Positions 27,312 through 35,243 of a stretch of 64,000 nt of DNA are shown one piece after another. A program made the translations under genes and the position numbers. Positions within the stretch are counted from its first letter, which is position 1; the number at the start of each line of letters is the position of its first letter. Under the pieces are notes generated by a model. That model did no database searches. It was not told the origin of the DNA and saw only the letters and a program-made list of their open reading frames with translations. The stretch is taken from the NCBI RefSeq assembly GCF_004134905.2, contig NZ_SDPQ02000001.1, forward strand, positions 372,001-436,000. Reading direction: 5' to 3'. The stretch is from Aeromicrobium ginsengisoli (GTDB lineage Bacteria; Actinomycetota; Actinomycetes; Propionibacteriales; Nocardioidaceae).

Positions 27312-28058
27312 TCATCCGTGTGTGGGCGTCTCGTAGGGCACCCAGTCACCCTCTTGCCAGAGGAACTCGCTCGACCCTGCCCCGCTTCCAACGATGACAA
27401 AGGTGCCGAGGTCCATCCGGACTTCTCGCCCATTCACGATCATGGGCAGATCCAACGACCACTGGTATTCGCGCGCCTGCTCAGCGCGCACCCAGATGTG
27501 AAACCGTTCCACCTCGCCCCTAGTGAGGCTGAATCCAACTGGACCGCTCGACTCCGCGCCTTCGTCGACGAAGAAGATCATGGGCGGGTCGGAGGCATCG
27601 AGGTCGACCTCGAACCTGCGAGGTGTCACCGAAGGTCCGCCAGCCGCTAGGCAAGTCGCCGTCACGCCGTTCAACTCGCGGCTGTTGACGATGCGCACAA
27701 CGGGGGTGTCCACCACCACGGCGACGTCAAATTTCGCCTGGATGGTGATCAGGAGTTCGAACTCGCCGCACGGTCGACCGTCGTGCTGTTTCGACCAGGC
27801 GCTCCAATCGACGCAGGCGTCTGGCGGGTTGTCGGTCGGCAGGGCGTTGTCGAAGTAGTAGCGCCCGCTGATCCACGGCGGCAGGCCCGACCAGATAACT
27901 GCGCGGTCGGTCTGGACGTGGACGTCGACCGGATCCTCCTTGAAGGTCGCGCGCCCCTTCTGTTGCAGGAACCGCTGCACCGGCTCCAGAAACGTAAGCA
28001 CAAAGGACAGCACGACCCCGCTCAAGAGACCCAGCACGAATCCGAGCGCAACCGACAT
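27312..28058 (-). CDS. Membrane-anchored protein of unknown function
   Basis: 248 residues. Residues 3-25 (VALGFVLGLLSGVVLSFVLTFL) form one transmembrane anchor; the remainder is soluble and beta-rich, with no motif I recognise. Three Cys are present (CVDWSAW, GRPCGEF, TCLAAGG). The size and the succession of short strand-like segments suggest one or two Ig/jelly-roll-like modules. It is convergent with the ATPase gene (140 bp apart), so co-transcription is not expected. Base composition resembles the neighbouring accessory genes. No function is proposed. Confidence 0.7.
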   Translation of the reverse strand: MSVALGFVLGLLSGVVLSFVLTFLEPVQRFLQQKGRATFKEDPVDVHVQTDRAVIWSGLPPWISGRYYFDNALPTDNPPDACVDWSAWSKQHDGRPCGEFELLITIQAKFDVAVVVDTPVVRIVNSRELNGVTATCLAAGGPSVTPRRFEVDLDASDPPMIFFVDEGAESSGPVGFSLTRGEVERFHIWVRAEQAREYQWSLDLPMIVNGREVRMDLGTFVIVGSGAGSSEFLWQEGDWVPYETPTHG

Positions 28059-28427
28059 GTCCTGAGCCTACGAGACGAGCCATCCGAAGCATTTAGCGAT
28101 CTAGCTGTACCCGGGCCATCACGTTGGTGGCAGTCGGCAGAGCGGGAACGGACTTGATCGTCCATGGAGCTCCTCCTCGGGATGGTCTCGCCCACTTCCC
28201 ACATGTCCACACAGGGACTCGGTGTCCATGCGGTCCAGCGGATTTCTAAGTGCACCGGAACGCCTACAACAGACCGGGGGCATTGACGAAACCGACGTAT
28301 CCTCCCAGCGGCCAAGATCGTGGGGGCGAAATTCCGGGGACGATGCCGAGCGCCGTGAAGGAAAGCGTCGGCGAGCTGACCCGCGACATTCCGCCGCGTT
28401 ATTCGGCGAGGCCGAGCGCGTCGGGAT
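28059..28427. other. 369-bp gap without a recognisable gene
   Basis: This contains the upstream region of the minus-strand membrane protein and the 3' flank of the next minus-strand gene. Short open frames exist on both strands but have no ribosome-binding site, no family resemblance and Arg/Ser-rich out-of-frame composition. No strong hairpin or promoter was found. Confidence 0.5.
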
Positions 28428-28877
28428 CTACGAATCCTTAACGCCCTTGGTCCAGACCTTCAGATCTGCCGCCGAAACACTCATTTGCCCGAACTCGAGG
28501 GTCCGCTTGAACCTGCTGCGCGTGTAGGGAAGCAACACAACGAGCGAGACTCCCTCGGCGTGCTCGAGCTCAACACGTACCGCGTCGGACCCGCCGGCCC
28601 GGACATCCGCGACGAACGCGGCCGCGCGCAACCCGGCGGCTTCACTGCGAACCCCCTCATAAAGGGTCCCGAGTACCGCGTCAGAGTTTGGGTTCTCGCC
28701 CAGTGCAGGATCGCCGCCCAAGAAAGAAGTCTGGCCATCGGCAGAGACGGCCGCCCCAAAGGGATAGAACTCGCCGTGCTTGCCCAGCGACTCCTCGGCA
28801 AATGGGAGGACCGCGTTCAGCAAGCCATCCATGTCGTTCTGCGCGAGAGCTGAGGTTGTGTCACGCCAGGAGGTCAC
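28428..28877 (-). CDS. Small acidic protein of unknown function
   Basis: 149 residues from the GTG at 28877, selected because AGGA lies 7 nt upstream; the longer reading frame back to 28922 begins with a Cys/His/Ser-rich stretch unlike coding sequence. The protein is acidic, with a helical first third (ALAQNDMDGLLNAVLPFAEESLGKHG), the phrase FYPFGAAVSADGQ, and a C-terminal beta-rich half (VRVELEHAEGVSLVVLLPYTRSR). I recall similar small proteins scattered in actinomycetes but cannot name a family. It is on the same strand as its two neighbours, 120 bp after the DUF4259-type gene. It could be an immunity-like protein, but nothing proves this. Confidence 0.65.
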   Translation of the reverse strand: MTSWRDTTSALAQNDMDGLLNAVLPFAEESLGKHGEFYPFGAAVSADGQTSFLGGDPALGENPNSDAVLGTLYEGVRSEAAGLRAAAFVADVRAGGSDAVRVELEHAEGVSLVVLLPYTRSRFKRTLEFGQMSVSAADLKVWTKGVKDS

Positions 28878-28997
28878 GCGCACATCCTGACATTGGGATC
28901 GATCCGAATGGCTGCAGCACACGCCGTTGCGCGGTGTTCGGAGTGCCGAGTCACCCCAACCTTGTTTGCGTCATACCGCCGCGACTTCACCTGGGTG

Positions 28998-29774
28998 CTA
29001 CGTCGTGAACCTACGCTCGACCTCGCGTTGGAGCTGGCCCCAGGAGCAGTACTGCCAAGCCTGTACGTGCTCGTCGCCAGCACGGGCCGGAAGGTTGGCG
29101 ACGAGCACAAACCCGCACTGCTGCCAATCCGGGTCTTTCTTCCGATGGACCGCCACGCGGTAGACGGCAGGACGTTCTGGTGAAGGCGACGAGGTCTGCT
29201 CAAGCTTGGCAACCTTCAACCGTCGTAGTCGCCAAGCGTTGGGCGGTGAACTGCCGGTCCAGTCAAGTCGCTCGATGATGGGAGCGACTCCGACACGGTG
29301 GTCGTCTACCCGAACAACTCGAAAGAGCGCCAACTGACCGTTGCTCGCGGTCTGAGCAAGGACATCACCGGGCCCTAGGTTGGTGATATGTCGCCAAGGC
29401 CGCTTCAGCGTCTTTGGTGAGGGCTGTGGACCAGTGAGCGCGGCCTGAAGCTTCTGCAGGGCTGCCTTTCGCTTCGCCAGCTCCGGCGCTCCCGCCTCAG
29501 CCCAAAGCTGTAGGCCGCGACCGCTCTCGATGACGTCGAGCGCCTTGGCCTTCACTTCGTCGTCCAGGCGTCCGACCTGACTCTGCGCAGCGGCGAGTGC
29601 CAACCACAGGAGATGCTCTTCGTCGTCATCTAGATGCTCGTAGGCGCTCAGCACCCGCCGCGTCGCCTCCTGATCGGGCACTTTGTCCTCGAGCAGTTCT
29701 CGATACTCCGAGCGAATGTCTGCCGCAGTGTCGTCGGAGAAGATCGCGGTGCCCCATGCGCCCATGAGTGTCAT
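28998..29774 (-). CDS. DUF4259 domain-containing protein
   Basis: 258 residues. The first 110 residues match the DUF4259 pattern: the opening MGAWGTAIFSDDTAADIRSEY, then DEEHLLWLALAAAQSQVGRLDDEV. The remainder (about 125-258) is a second domain with WRHITNLGPGDVLA and VAVHRKKDPDWQQCGFVLVANL; it has no name I can give. The role is unknown; the family is sporadic and often lies near variable or defence-related genes. Two close ATGs (29774 and 29765) are possible starts; neither has a strong ribosome-binding site. Confidence 0.75.
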   Translation of the reverse strand: MTLMGAWGTAIFSDDTAADIRSEYRELLEDKVPDQEATRRVLSAYEHLDDDEEHLLWLALAAAQSQVGRLDDEVKAKALDVIESGRGLQLWAEAGAPELAKRKAALQKLQAALTGPQPSPKTLKRPWRHITNLGPGDVLAQTASNGQLALFRVVRVDDHRVGVAPIIERLDWTGSSPPNAWRLRRLKVAKLEQTSSPSPERPAVYRVAVHRKKDPDWQQCGFVLVANLPARAGDEHVQAWQYCSWGQLQREVERRFTT

Positions 29775-30237
29775 TCTGCCGCGCCACTGATCAATCCCGC
29801 AGCCAAGCCCGCGTGTGCGTGCCCGCGTTCGATCCGCAGTCGCGCCCCGCACCTGCGTCTTACCGCCGCATGCGGTCCGTGCTCCAATGCCGCCTCACGT
29901 CTCTCCGCGCTCGGCGTTGCGCCGATACGAACGAACGCGAGAATCGCGCCCACTTTCAAGATCGGCTCAAGGGTCAAGGCGGTCGCATCCGGTCCTCAGG
30001 TTAAGGGCGCGTCGCGCTGCGACCATCCGAAGCTGAAAGGGACCGCGCGCTGTGGGGCGCGGCCTCGCCCGGTTCCCGCGAGCACCCCCGGGAGAGGTCC
30101 GGAACTCCCATCCACAGACCATCTCTCCGAGGGCGATACCTACTCATCGCAACCGGAGCCGGCAATTCACGCACAAGGCCCCAGTATTTTCGACCAGCAA
30201 CTCGACTGCCCGAGGGTGCGTTGGTGCTGTCATGGTC
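29775..30237. other. 463-bp gap without a recognisable gene
   Basis: This is the upstream region of the DUF4259 gene and the 3' flank of the anti-sigma-like gene, both on the minus strand. Open frames on the plus strand are Arg/Ser/Pro-rich, lack start signals and overlap one another. No RNA gene, palindromic operator or terminator could be identified. Confidence 0.5.
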
Positions 30238-31341
30238 CTAACCTTCGGAGCGCGAGCTGGTCGGGTCGGTGTGCTCGGCCGCCAAGAACGCGGAGAACCG
30301 GAGGATCGCGGGCGCTTTGAGTGCAAGGTTCGCGTCCGGCTTGATGAGGACGACTTCGAAGCCCAGCAGCTGCCCGGTTTTCGGGCTTGCGATCAGGACG
30401 AGGCGCTGGTTCGCACGGTCAGCTGGGACGATGGCAATCCCGACCCCTTCGCGGCCGGCCCGGTCCTTCACGGCGCCGAGGAGCCGGGGGCCTGTTTGTT
30501 CACTGAGAAGGCTCCAGAGTGCCGACATCACGCGCGCAGGCACGACGTACGTGTTGCTGTAGGTATCGATGTGTGTGAAGAGGCACCTTGCCCGTTCTGG
30601 TCCGCTGGGTGACTGATCGCACCCGCTCACTTTGAGAAGCGCAGGTCTGAGAGCTGACTGATTCTTCGGCAGACGCTCGAGCATCGTCGCGTCGACAGAA
30701 CCCGGGGGTTGGGTCTCATCCGTGCTCGCCGGGAAGTTGCTCCACGCCCCGTCGTTCGGCAAGCCTCGGCCGTCCGCTGCCAAGGGGGCGCCTCGTCGTT
30801 CGACGAAACGTTGTGAACCGTCGGGCGAGACCCAGGACTCTCTGATCGTGGGGATGACCGCAATCGACTTGTCCGCGGCATCGTCATCGATCGCGGCGAA
30901 CCAGTTGTCGCTGACGACGTGCTGATCTCTTTGACCTGCCGTCGTGCCGACGCGTTGTCCAGCGGCGGCGTCGGCGAGCTTGGTCAGGGCGTCGCTGGAA
31001 TCTTTGCCTGGCGCGAAGGCGATGTTGTCCGCGGCGGCGAACTCGTACTGCAGCAGGGGTGGAGTGTCTGCTGAAGCCGGAGTGGAGCCCCACGGTTGCA
31101 GGACGCTGAGTGCGATGGCCGCAGCAGCGGCCATCGATCCCACGGCGATGATCAGGCGTCGAGGCGTTCTGCGCCTGGGATCGCCGTCGGCCGCCTTCAT
31201 ACGAGCGACGAAGTCGTCGGCGCTGTCCAGATCGATCCCAAAGCGCTCTGGCGCCACATCGAGGTCGATGCCTGCAGCGAGGGCGGTACGACGCAGCTCC
31301 GCTGATTCGTCCGTGCCCGTGGACCAGCTCTCCCGATTCAC
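30238..31341 (-). CDS. CU044_5270-like membrane protein, probable anti-sigma partner
   Basis: 367 residues. An N-terminal cytoplasmic segment (1-58) precedes one transmembrane helix (about 62-82, LIIAVGSMAAAAAIALSVL) and a large extracytoplasmic domain. This layout and the ATGA overlap with the ECF sigma gene match CU044_5270-family proteins, which nearly always accompany ECF sigma factors in actinomycetes and are thought to act as anti-sigma or signal-sensing partners. The cytoplasmic part has no visible zinc-binding ZAS motif (no HxxxCxxC), so binding to sigma, if any, uses another mode. Ligand unknown. Confidence 0.8.
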   Translation of the reverse strand: MNRESWSTGTDESAELRRTALAAGIDLDVAPERFGIDLDSADDFVARMKAADGDPRRRTPRRLIIAVGSMAAAAAIALSVLQPWGSTPASADTPPLLQYEFAAADNIAFAPGKDSSDALTKLADAAAGQRVGTTAGQRDQHVVSDNWFAAIDDDAADKSIAVIPTIRESWVSPDGSQRFVERRGAPLAADGRGLPNDGAWSNFPASTDETQPPGSVDATMLERLPKNQSALRPALLKVSGCDQSPSGPERARCLFTHIDTYSNTYVVPARVMSALWSLLSEQTGPRLLGAVKDRAGREGVGIAIVPADRANQRLVLIASPKTGQLLGFEVVLIKPDANLALKAPAILRFSAFLAAEHTDPTSSRSEG

Positions 31342-31859
31342 GCTCGTCGCGCCTCCTCGCCAGATTGGTTGTCAGCGTGAAGCGAGGCGATCCGCTGACG
31401 CAGTCTTGTGACGCGGGTGGTGTACGCCGTCACGCTGATCCCGAGCAAGCCGGCGGCTCCCGTCTTGTCGAGCGTCCCCAAGAAGGCGACGTTCAGTAGA
31501 TGCTGCTCGGCCGGCGTCAGCTGACGCCACACCCACCGGGCTGTGTCGGATACTGCCACAATCTCGGCGATGTCAGGGTCGCGAGCCATGTCGAGGGCGG
31601 ACTCATCGATGAAGCGATTGTCGTGGTGCTTGCGGCGTATGCGCTGCGCCTCTTGCAGGATCTGGTTCTTGGCGATGCCGAACACCCACGCTGGCCACTC
31701 GGCCGGATCTGATGGTCCGGAGTCGCGCTTCTTCCAGACGATCTCGAACGTGCTGTTGATGACGTCCTTGGCCTGCTCAGGTGAGAGACGAACAGCGGCG
31801 AATGAGAAGACCTGCTGCCTCATTCGACCGTAGAGCTCTTTGAACTCGTCGTCTCCCAC
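31338..31859 (-). CDS. ECF-family RNA polymerase sigma factor
   Basis: 173 residues, the usual ECF length. Region 2 (about 5-70): FKELYGRMRQQVFSFAAVRLSPEQAKDVINSTFEIVWKK and WVFGIAKNQILQE. Region 4 (about 110-160): QLTPAEQHLLNVAFLGTLDKTGAAGLLGISVTAYTTRVTRLRQRI, which contains the -35-recognition helix-turn-helix. It likely directs a small regulon and is controlled by the membrane protein encoded 4 nt downstream. The GTG at 31859 is preceded by a TAGTCT -10-like sequence 12 nt upstream, consistent with a leaderless or very short leader. Confidence 0.9.
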   Translation of the reverse strand: MGDDEFKELYGRMRQQVFSFAAVRLSPEQAKDVINSTFEIVWKKRDSGPSDPAEWPAWVFGIAKNQILQEAQRIRRKHHDNRFIDESALDMARDPDIAEIVAVSDTARWVWRQLTPAEQHLLNVAFLGTLDKTGAAGLLGISVTAYTTRVTRLRQRIASLHADNQSGEEARRA

Positions 31860-31887
31860 CTAGTGAGACTACGCTCCATCGGCGTGT

Positions 31888-32271
31888 TTAGCAGGCGGCG
31901 ACCGTGGACAGGTAGACGGCCTGTGACGACTCACGCCAACCGACGAGGTCCGCGATTTTCTGGCCGGGATTGAGGCAGGTGTAGTAGCCGTTCCCGGCGG
32001 CATCCTGATGGAGGAAGGCGCGAGCACTCCGGTGGTTGTAGATCGAGTTGACGGCGTACAGGCTGATCGGTCGGTAGCTTCCCGTGGCGCTGAACCTCTG
32101 GAACGAACCGCTGTAGTTCGTGCCGGACCAGATGCAGAGGTAGCCTGCGTCGCACTGGCTCAGGGACTTGGAGGGTGACACGGCAGCGCTGGCAGAACTG
32201 GACAAAGCCGGCGCGACTGTCGATAGGACGATGGTGGTGACGATGACTGAGATGAATCGTGTTGTCTTCAT
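31888..32271 (-). CDS. Secreted peptidase inhibitor family I36-like protein
   Basis: 127 residues with a Sec signal peptide (residues 1-29, ending SSSASAA). The mature part, about 98 residues, has CDAGYLCIWSGTNYSGSFQRF and NHRSARAFLHQDAAGNGYYTCLNPG, the beta/gamma-crystallin-like pattern of Streptomyces metalloprotease inhibitor SMPI (family I36). Four Cys (CDAGYLC, YYTC, final C) can form two disulfides. It lies 28 bp upstream of the sigma-factor gene on the same strand and could belong to its regulon. Whether it inhibits a protease or acts as a cell-wall protein is open. Confidence 0.82.
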   Translation of the reverse strand: MKTTRFISVIVTTIVLSTVAPALSSSASAAVSPSKSLSQCDAGYLCIWSGTNYSGSFQRFSATGSYRPISLYAVNSIYNHRSARAFLHQDAAGNGYYTCLNPGQKIADLVGWRESSQAVYLSTVAAC

Positions 32272-32521
32272 GCCCGTTCATCACGGCCACTTGGCTCCAG
32301 TCACCCCTCACAGGATCAATCCGCGCCGAGGGTGAATTGGTCGCGCTCAGTGGGATAAACACCAGCCCCTTCTGGTGGGAGACGGCGATCTGACGCTCAG
32401 GGAACAAAAGATTCGCGGTGTGTGTGAATCTGGGGCTCGTCGGGGGATGTCTTGGTACAACACTCGGTCCGATCTCTAGTTTCGGGTGGCCTGTCAGCTC
32501 CCGACTCGAGGTGTACGAACC

Positions 32522-33739
32522 GTGGCCCGCTCCCAAGACCTGACACTCGACCGCACTCCGTCCCGCCCTCGCAGAAGCCAGGCGACCGTGAACCTGCCCA
32601 CAGCCACTCGGTCCGGTCCCGTACGAGGACGTCTCGCGAAGCGGCTGGCGATCGGAATCGGGGCCTTCGCCCTTGCTTCCTTGGCAGTCAGCCGGGTGAA
32701 CTCCGCCGATGCCGCGGACCCCGCGATGGACCTGGGAACCGCCAAGGGCTTTTCCGTCCTGGCGGGTTCCGGCATCACCAACACCGGGATGACACACGTG
32801 GCCGGGAGCCTGGGGACGTACGAGACCCCCACCGTCACGACGGACACTCCGTTCGACTTCACGGGCGCCGACGCTGTGAACCACGCCGGCGACGGCGTCA
32901 CGCAGACAGCGAAGTCGGACCTGCTCAGCGCTTACAACATGGCGGCTGGAGCGTTGCCGCCGACGGCGGTCCCGGAAGAGCTCGCCCGTACGGACCCCTA
33001 CCTGCCCGGCATCTATCGCGCCAGCAGCAGCATGCTCCTCAGCGGTGCGATGACCTTGGATGGAGGCGGCCGCAAGGACGGCGTGTTCATCTTCCAGGCG
33101 CCGGCATCGACGCTGACGACCGCGTCCAACGCGACGGTGAGGTTCGTCAACGGGGCGCAGCCGTGCAACGTCTACTGGCAAGTGGGCAGCTCGGCCACCT
33201 TCGGAACCGGCACGTCGTTCGTCGGCAACGTGCTGGCCCACACGAGCATCAGCGCCAAGACCGGCGCCGTCTTCGAGGGACGCCTTCTCGCCAACAACGG
33301 CGCCGTGACGCTCGACACCAACACCATCAGCGCCCCAACATGCGACACCACTCCCGACGCCGGCACGGACACCGATACGCAGGGAACCGACGCGGGAACT
33401 GACACAGGCACCGATGCCGACGCGACCGACACTGGCACTGACACCGACTCGGAGGGAACCGATGTCGGCACGGACACAGCGGGAACAGACGCCGGCACGA
33501 ATGCCGACACCGGCACCCAGACCGACTCCGCGGCTGACTCTGGCACCGATACTGGTGGCGGGACCGGCGACGACGTCACAACCCCGCCGAACGGCAGCGG
33601 CACCGAAGCAACGGACACGGACCTACCCGACACGGGCGGACCGAACATGCTCGTCCTGACTATCGGGTTCATCGCCATCCTCGGCGGCGTCTCGATCATC
33701 CGGTTGCGGAGGACTCCTCGAGCCACTCATCGGGCATAG
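32522..33739 (+). CDS. Cell-surface ice-binding family protein (DUF3494) with LPDTG sorting signal
   Basis: 405 residues from the GTG at 32522 (GAGG 10 nt upstream; a GTG at 32486 would add 12 residues). An Arg-rich start and a hydrophobic helix ending SADAAD form a long signal peptide (about 1-62). The DUF3494 ice-binding beta-solenoid covers about 65-275: GFSVLAGSGITNTG, LPGIYRASSS, DGVFIFQAPASTLTTAS, CNVYWQVGSSATFGTGTSFVGNVLA. A Thr/Asp/Gly repeat stalk (about 280-370) follows, then LPDTGG, a hydrophobic helix and a basic tail, a complete sortase substrate. No sortase gene is adjacent. DUF3494 proteins bind ice or act as surface adhesins; the anchor suggests attachment to ice or surfaces. 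Confidence 0.9.
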   Translation: MARSQDLTLDRTPSRPRRSQATVNLPTATRSGPVRGRLAKRLAIGIGAFALASLAVSRVNSADAADPAMDLGTAKGFSVLAGSGITNTGMTHVAGSLGTYETPTVTTDTPFDFTGADAVNHAGDGVTQTAKSDLLSAYNMAAGALPPTAVPEELARTDPYLPGIYRASSSMLLSGAMTLDGGGRKDGVFIFQAPASTLTTASNATVRFVNGAQPCNVYWQVGSSATFGTGTSFVGNVLAHTSISAKTGAVFEGRLLANNGAVTLDTNTISAPTCDTTPDAGTDTDTQGTDAGTDTGTDADATDTGTDTDSEGTDVGTDTAGTDAGTNADTGTQTDSAADSGTDTGGGTGDDVTTPPNGSGTEATDTDLPDTGGPNMLVLTIGFIAILGGVSIIRLRRTPRATHRA

Positions 33740-33789
33740 GGCGAATTGCACCCGGGTCGGCCGCGTGGGCAATGTCGGCACACAGGTTG

Positions 33790-33813
33790 TGTAATGGTGT
33801 AATCATGTAAGCA
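33790..33813 (+). promoter_or_regulatory. Three 8-bp direct repeats (TGTAATGG/TGTAATCA/TGTAAGCA) ending in the start codon
   Basis: Repeats start at 33790, 33798 and 33806, exactly 8 bp apart, and the last base is the A of the ATG at 33813. Directly repeated short sites at constant spacing are typical operators of ribbon-helix-helix proteins, and the downstream gene encodes a protein with such a tail. Autoregulation is inferred; the AT-rich run may also carry the -10 of a leaderless transcript. Confidence 0.6.
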
Positions 33814-34331
33814 TGAGCAATGAGAGTGCAACTGAGAAGGTCGTCGGCTGGTTCGAGGGCCGACTGCCTGCAGAGTGGCGCGCGACGCCGGCGGACATCA
33901 CCCGTGACCGCGAGGAGATCGTGGTCCTGCTGACCCAGCCCGATGTGGAGCTGGCCGACCCGACTGAGGTCGCGTTGGCGGAGGCCCGAATCGGTCGTGC
34001 CAAGGCTTTCCGTGAGGAGACCCGCCGTCGGCGCATGGAGATCGCTCGCGAGGCCGAGCACCGGTTCGGGGCCAAGGTGTCCTGGGGAGTCGTCGTGGGC
34101 GACCACCGCGAGCTCTGGACCCACGTGGCGGCGCCCGTCATGACCCGCTTGCGTCAGCCACAGCGACAGGTGCTCGACACGTTGGTTGAGGCCGGGGTCG
34201 CCCGGTCGCGGTCGGAGGCGCTGGCCTGGTGCGTGCGGTTGGTCGGTCAGCACGAGGACGATTGGCTGACCGAGCTGCGCGACGCGATGACGACCGTGTC
34301 CGACGTACGAGCCAAGGGCCCCACAGCCTAG
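33813..34331 (+). CDS. Hypothetical protein with ribbon-helix-helix-like C-terminus
   Basis: 172 residues, soluble, charged. The middle has a helical Arg/Glu-rich segment (EARIGRAKAFREETRRRRMEIAREAEHRFG), and the end (about 118-150) reads QRQVLDTLVEAGVARSRSEALAWCVRLV, the pattern of a ribbon-helix-helix DNA-binding domain (strand, helix, S-R-S-E-A turn, helix). The upstream direct repeats support DNA binding. No toxin gene follows; the next gene is on the other strand, 8 bp away. I cannot assign a family name. The start at 33813 coincides with the third operator repeat and has no Shine-Dalgarno. Confidence 0.75.
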   Translation: MSNESATEKVVGWFEGRLPAEWRATPADITRDREEIVVLLTQPDVELADPTEVALAEARIGRAKAFREETRRRRMEIAREAEHRFGAKVSWGVVVGDHRELWTHVAAPVMTRLRQPQRQVLDTLVEAGVARSRSEALAWCVRLVGQHEDDWLTELRDAMTTVSDVRAKGPTA

Positions 34332-34339
34332 GGCGACTG

Positions 34340-35059
34340 TCAGACCAGTACGGATCCACCGTCGATCACGGTGACCGTGCCAGTCGCGTACTCCTGCTCC
34401 ATGACGTGCACGTACTCCGCGGCAACGTCGTCGACTTCGGCGACTCTGCCCAGCGGAAGCTGTGAACCAACGTACTCGTACATTGCCGAGCGATCCTCGT
34501 CTGACATGGCCGACCACAAGGGTGAGCGGACGACGCCCGGTGCGATCACGTTGACCCGGAGCGGGGCGAGCTCGACGGCCAGAGCCTTGCCCGCCGACAC
34601 CATCGCGCCCGAGACGGCGGCACCCAACGTCCAGCCTGCGCTGGGACGAAGCGCCGCCGTGCCACTGGTCAGCGCGATCGAGCCGTCCGCGCGCAGATGA
34701 GGAACCGCCAGCCGGACCGCTTCGAGGGCGAGGAAGAACCGCAGATCGAAGAATCGGCGCGCCTTGTCGATGTCATAGCTGGCCAATGGGGTCATCTCCA
34801 ACCCTTCTCCGGCGGTGTAGACAAGGTGGTCGAACTCGCCGACCGTTGCGAAGAACTCTTCGAGAGCAGCCACGGAGCTGATGTCGACGACGCGACCTTC
34901 TGCACTCGCGGGTAGCTGCTGCAGCGCCGAGTCAACGCTCGCCTTTCGGCTGGAGACAACGACGACATCCGCCTCCTTCGCGGCGGCTGCCTTGGCAGTG
35001 GCCAGGCCGATGCCGCTCGTTCCACCCAAGATGACGACCCGCGCCGCGGCTAGTCCCAT
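34340..35059 (-). CDS. SDR family oxidoreductase lacking the catalytic Tyr
   Basis: 239 residues of short-chain dehydrogenase fold with a clear Rossmann motif GGTSGIGLATAKA and PGVVRSPL near the end. The expected Tyr-x3-Lys is replaced by Val-Ser-Ala-Gly-Lys (AMVSAGKALAVELAPL): Lys is kept, Tyr is Val. SDRs of this subgroup occur in other bacteria and are either atypical enzymes or non-catalytic binders. The gene is 185 bp downstream of the LysR gene on the same strand and may be in its regulon. The convergent neighbour ends 8 bp away. Confidence 0.85.
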   Translation of the reverse strand: MGLAAARVVILGGTSGIGLATAKAAAAKEADVVVVSSRKASVDSALQQLPASAEGRVVDISSVAALEEFFATVGEFDHLVYTAGEGLEMTPLASYDIDKARRFFDLRFFLALEAVRLAVPHLRADGSIALTSGTAALRPSAGWTLGAAVSGAMVSAGKALAVELAPLRVNVIAPGVVRSPLWSAMSDEDRSAMYEYVGSQLPLGRVAEVDDVAAEYVHVMEQEYATGTVTVIDGGSVLV

Positions 35060-35243
35060 GATCTTCCTTCCATCCGTGTGGCTCCGTCTGGGCCAGCACG
35101 TACAACTCTGCGGGTCTCGTCCTGCTGACGTCCAAGACCTCTTTCAACGGTTTCTGATACCCGCCGGGCATGACGGAGACAGCAACTCCAGGAACGGACA
35201 TGGGTGGTGCACGTCGACCTGCGGAACGTGCCGAGCGGATGCG

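Noticed and set aside
24323..30237. Complete restriction-modification or toxin-antitoxin island
   Set aside because: No methylase, endonuclease, integrase, transposase, tRNA end or att-like direct repeat was found around the ATPase gene.
33361..33600. CRISPR-like repeats
   Set aside because: The short repeated bases encode the in-frame Thr/Asp/Gly stalk of the ice-binding protein; there are no constant repeats with unique spacers.
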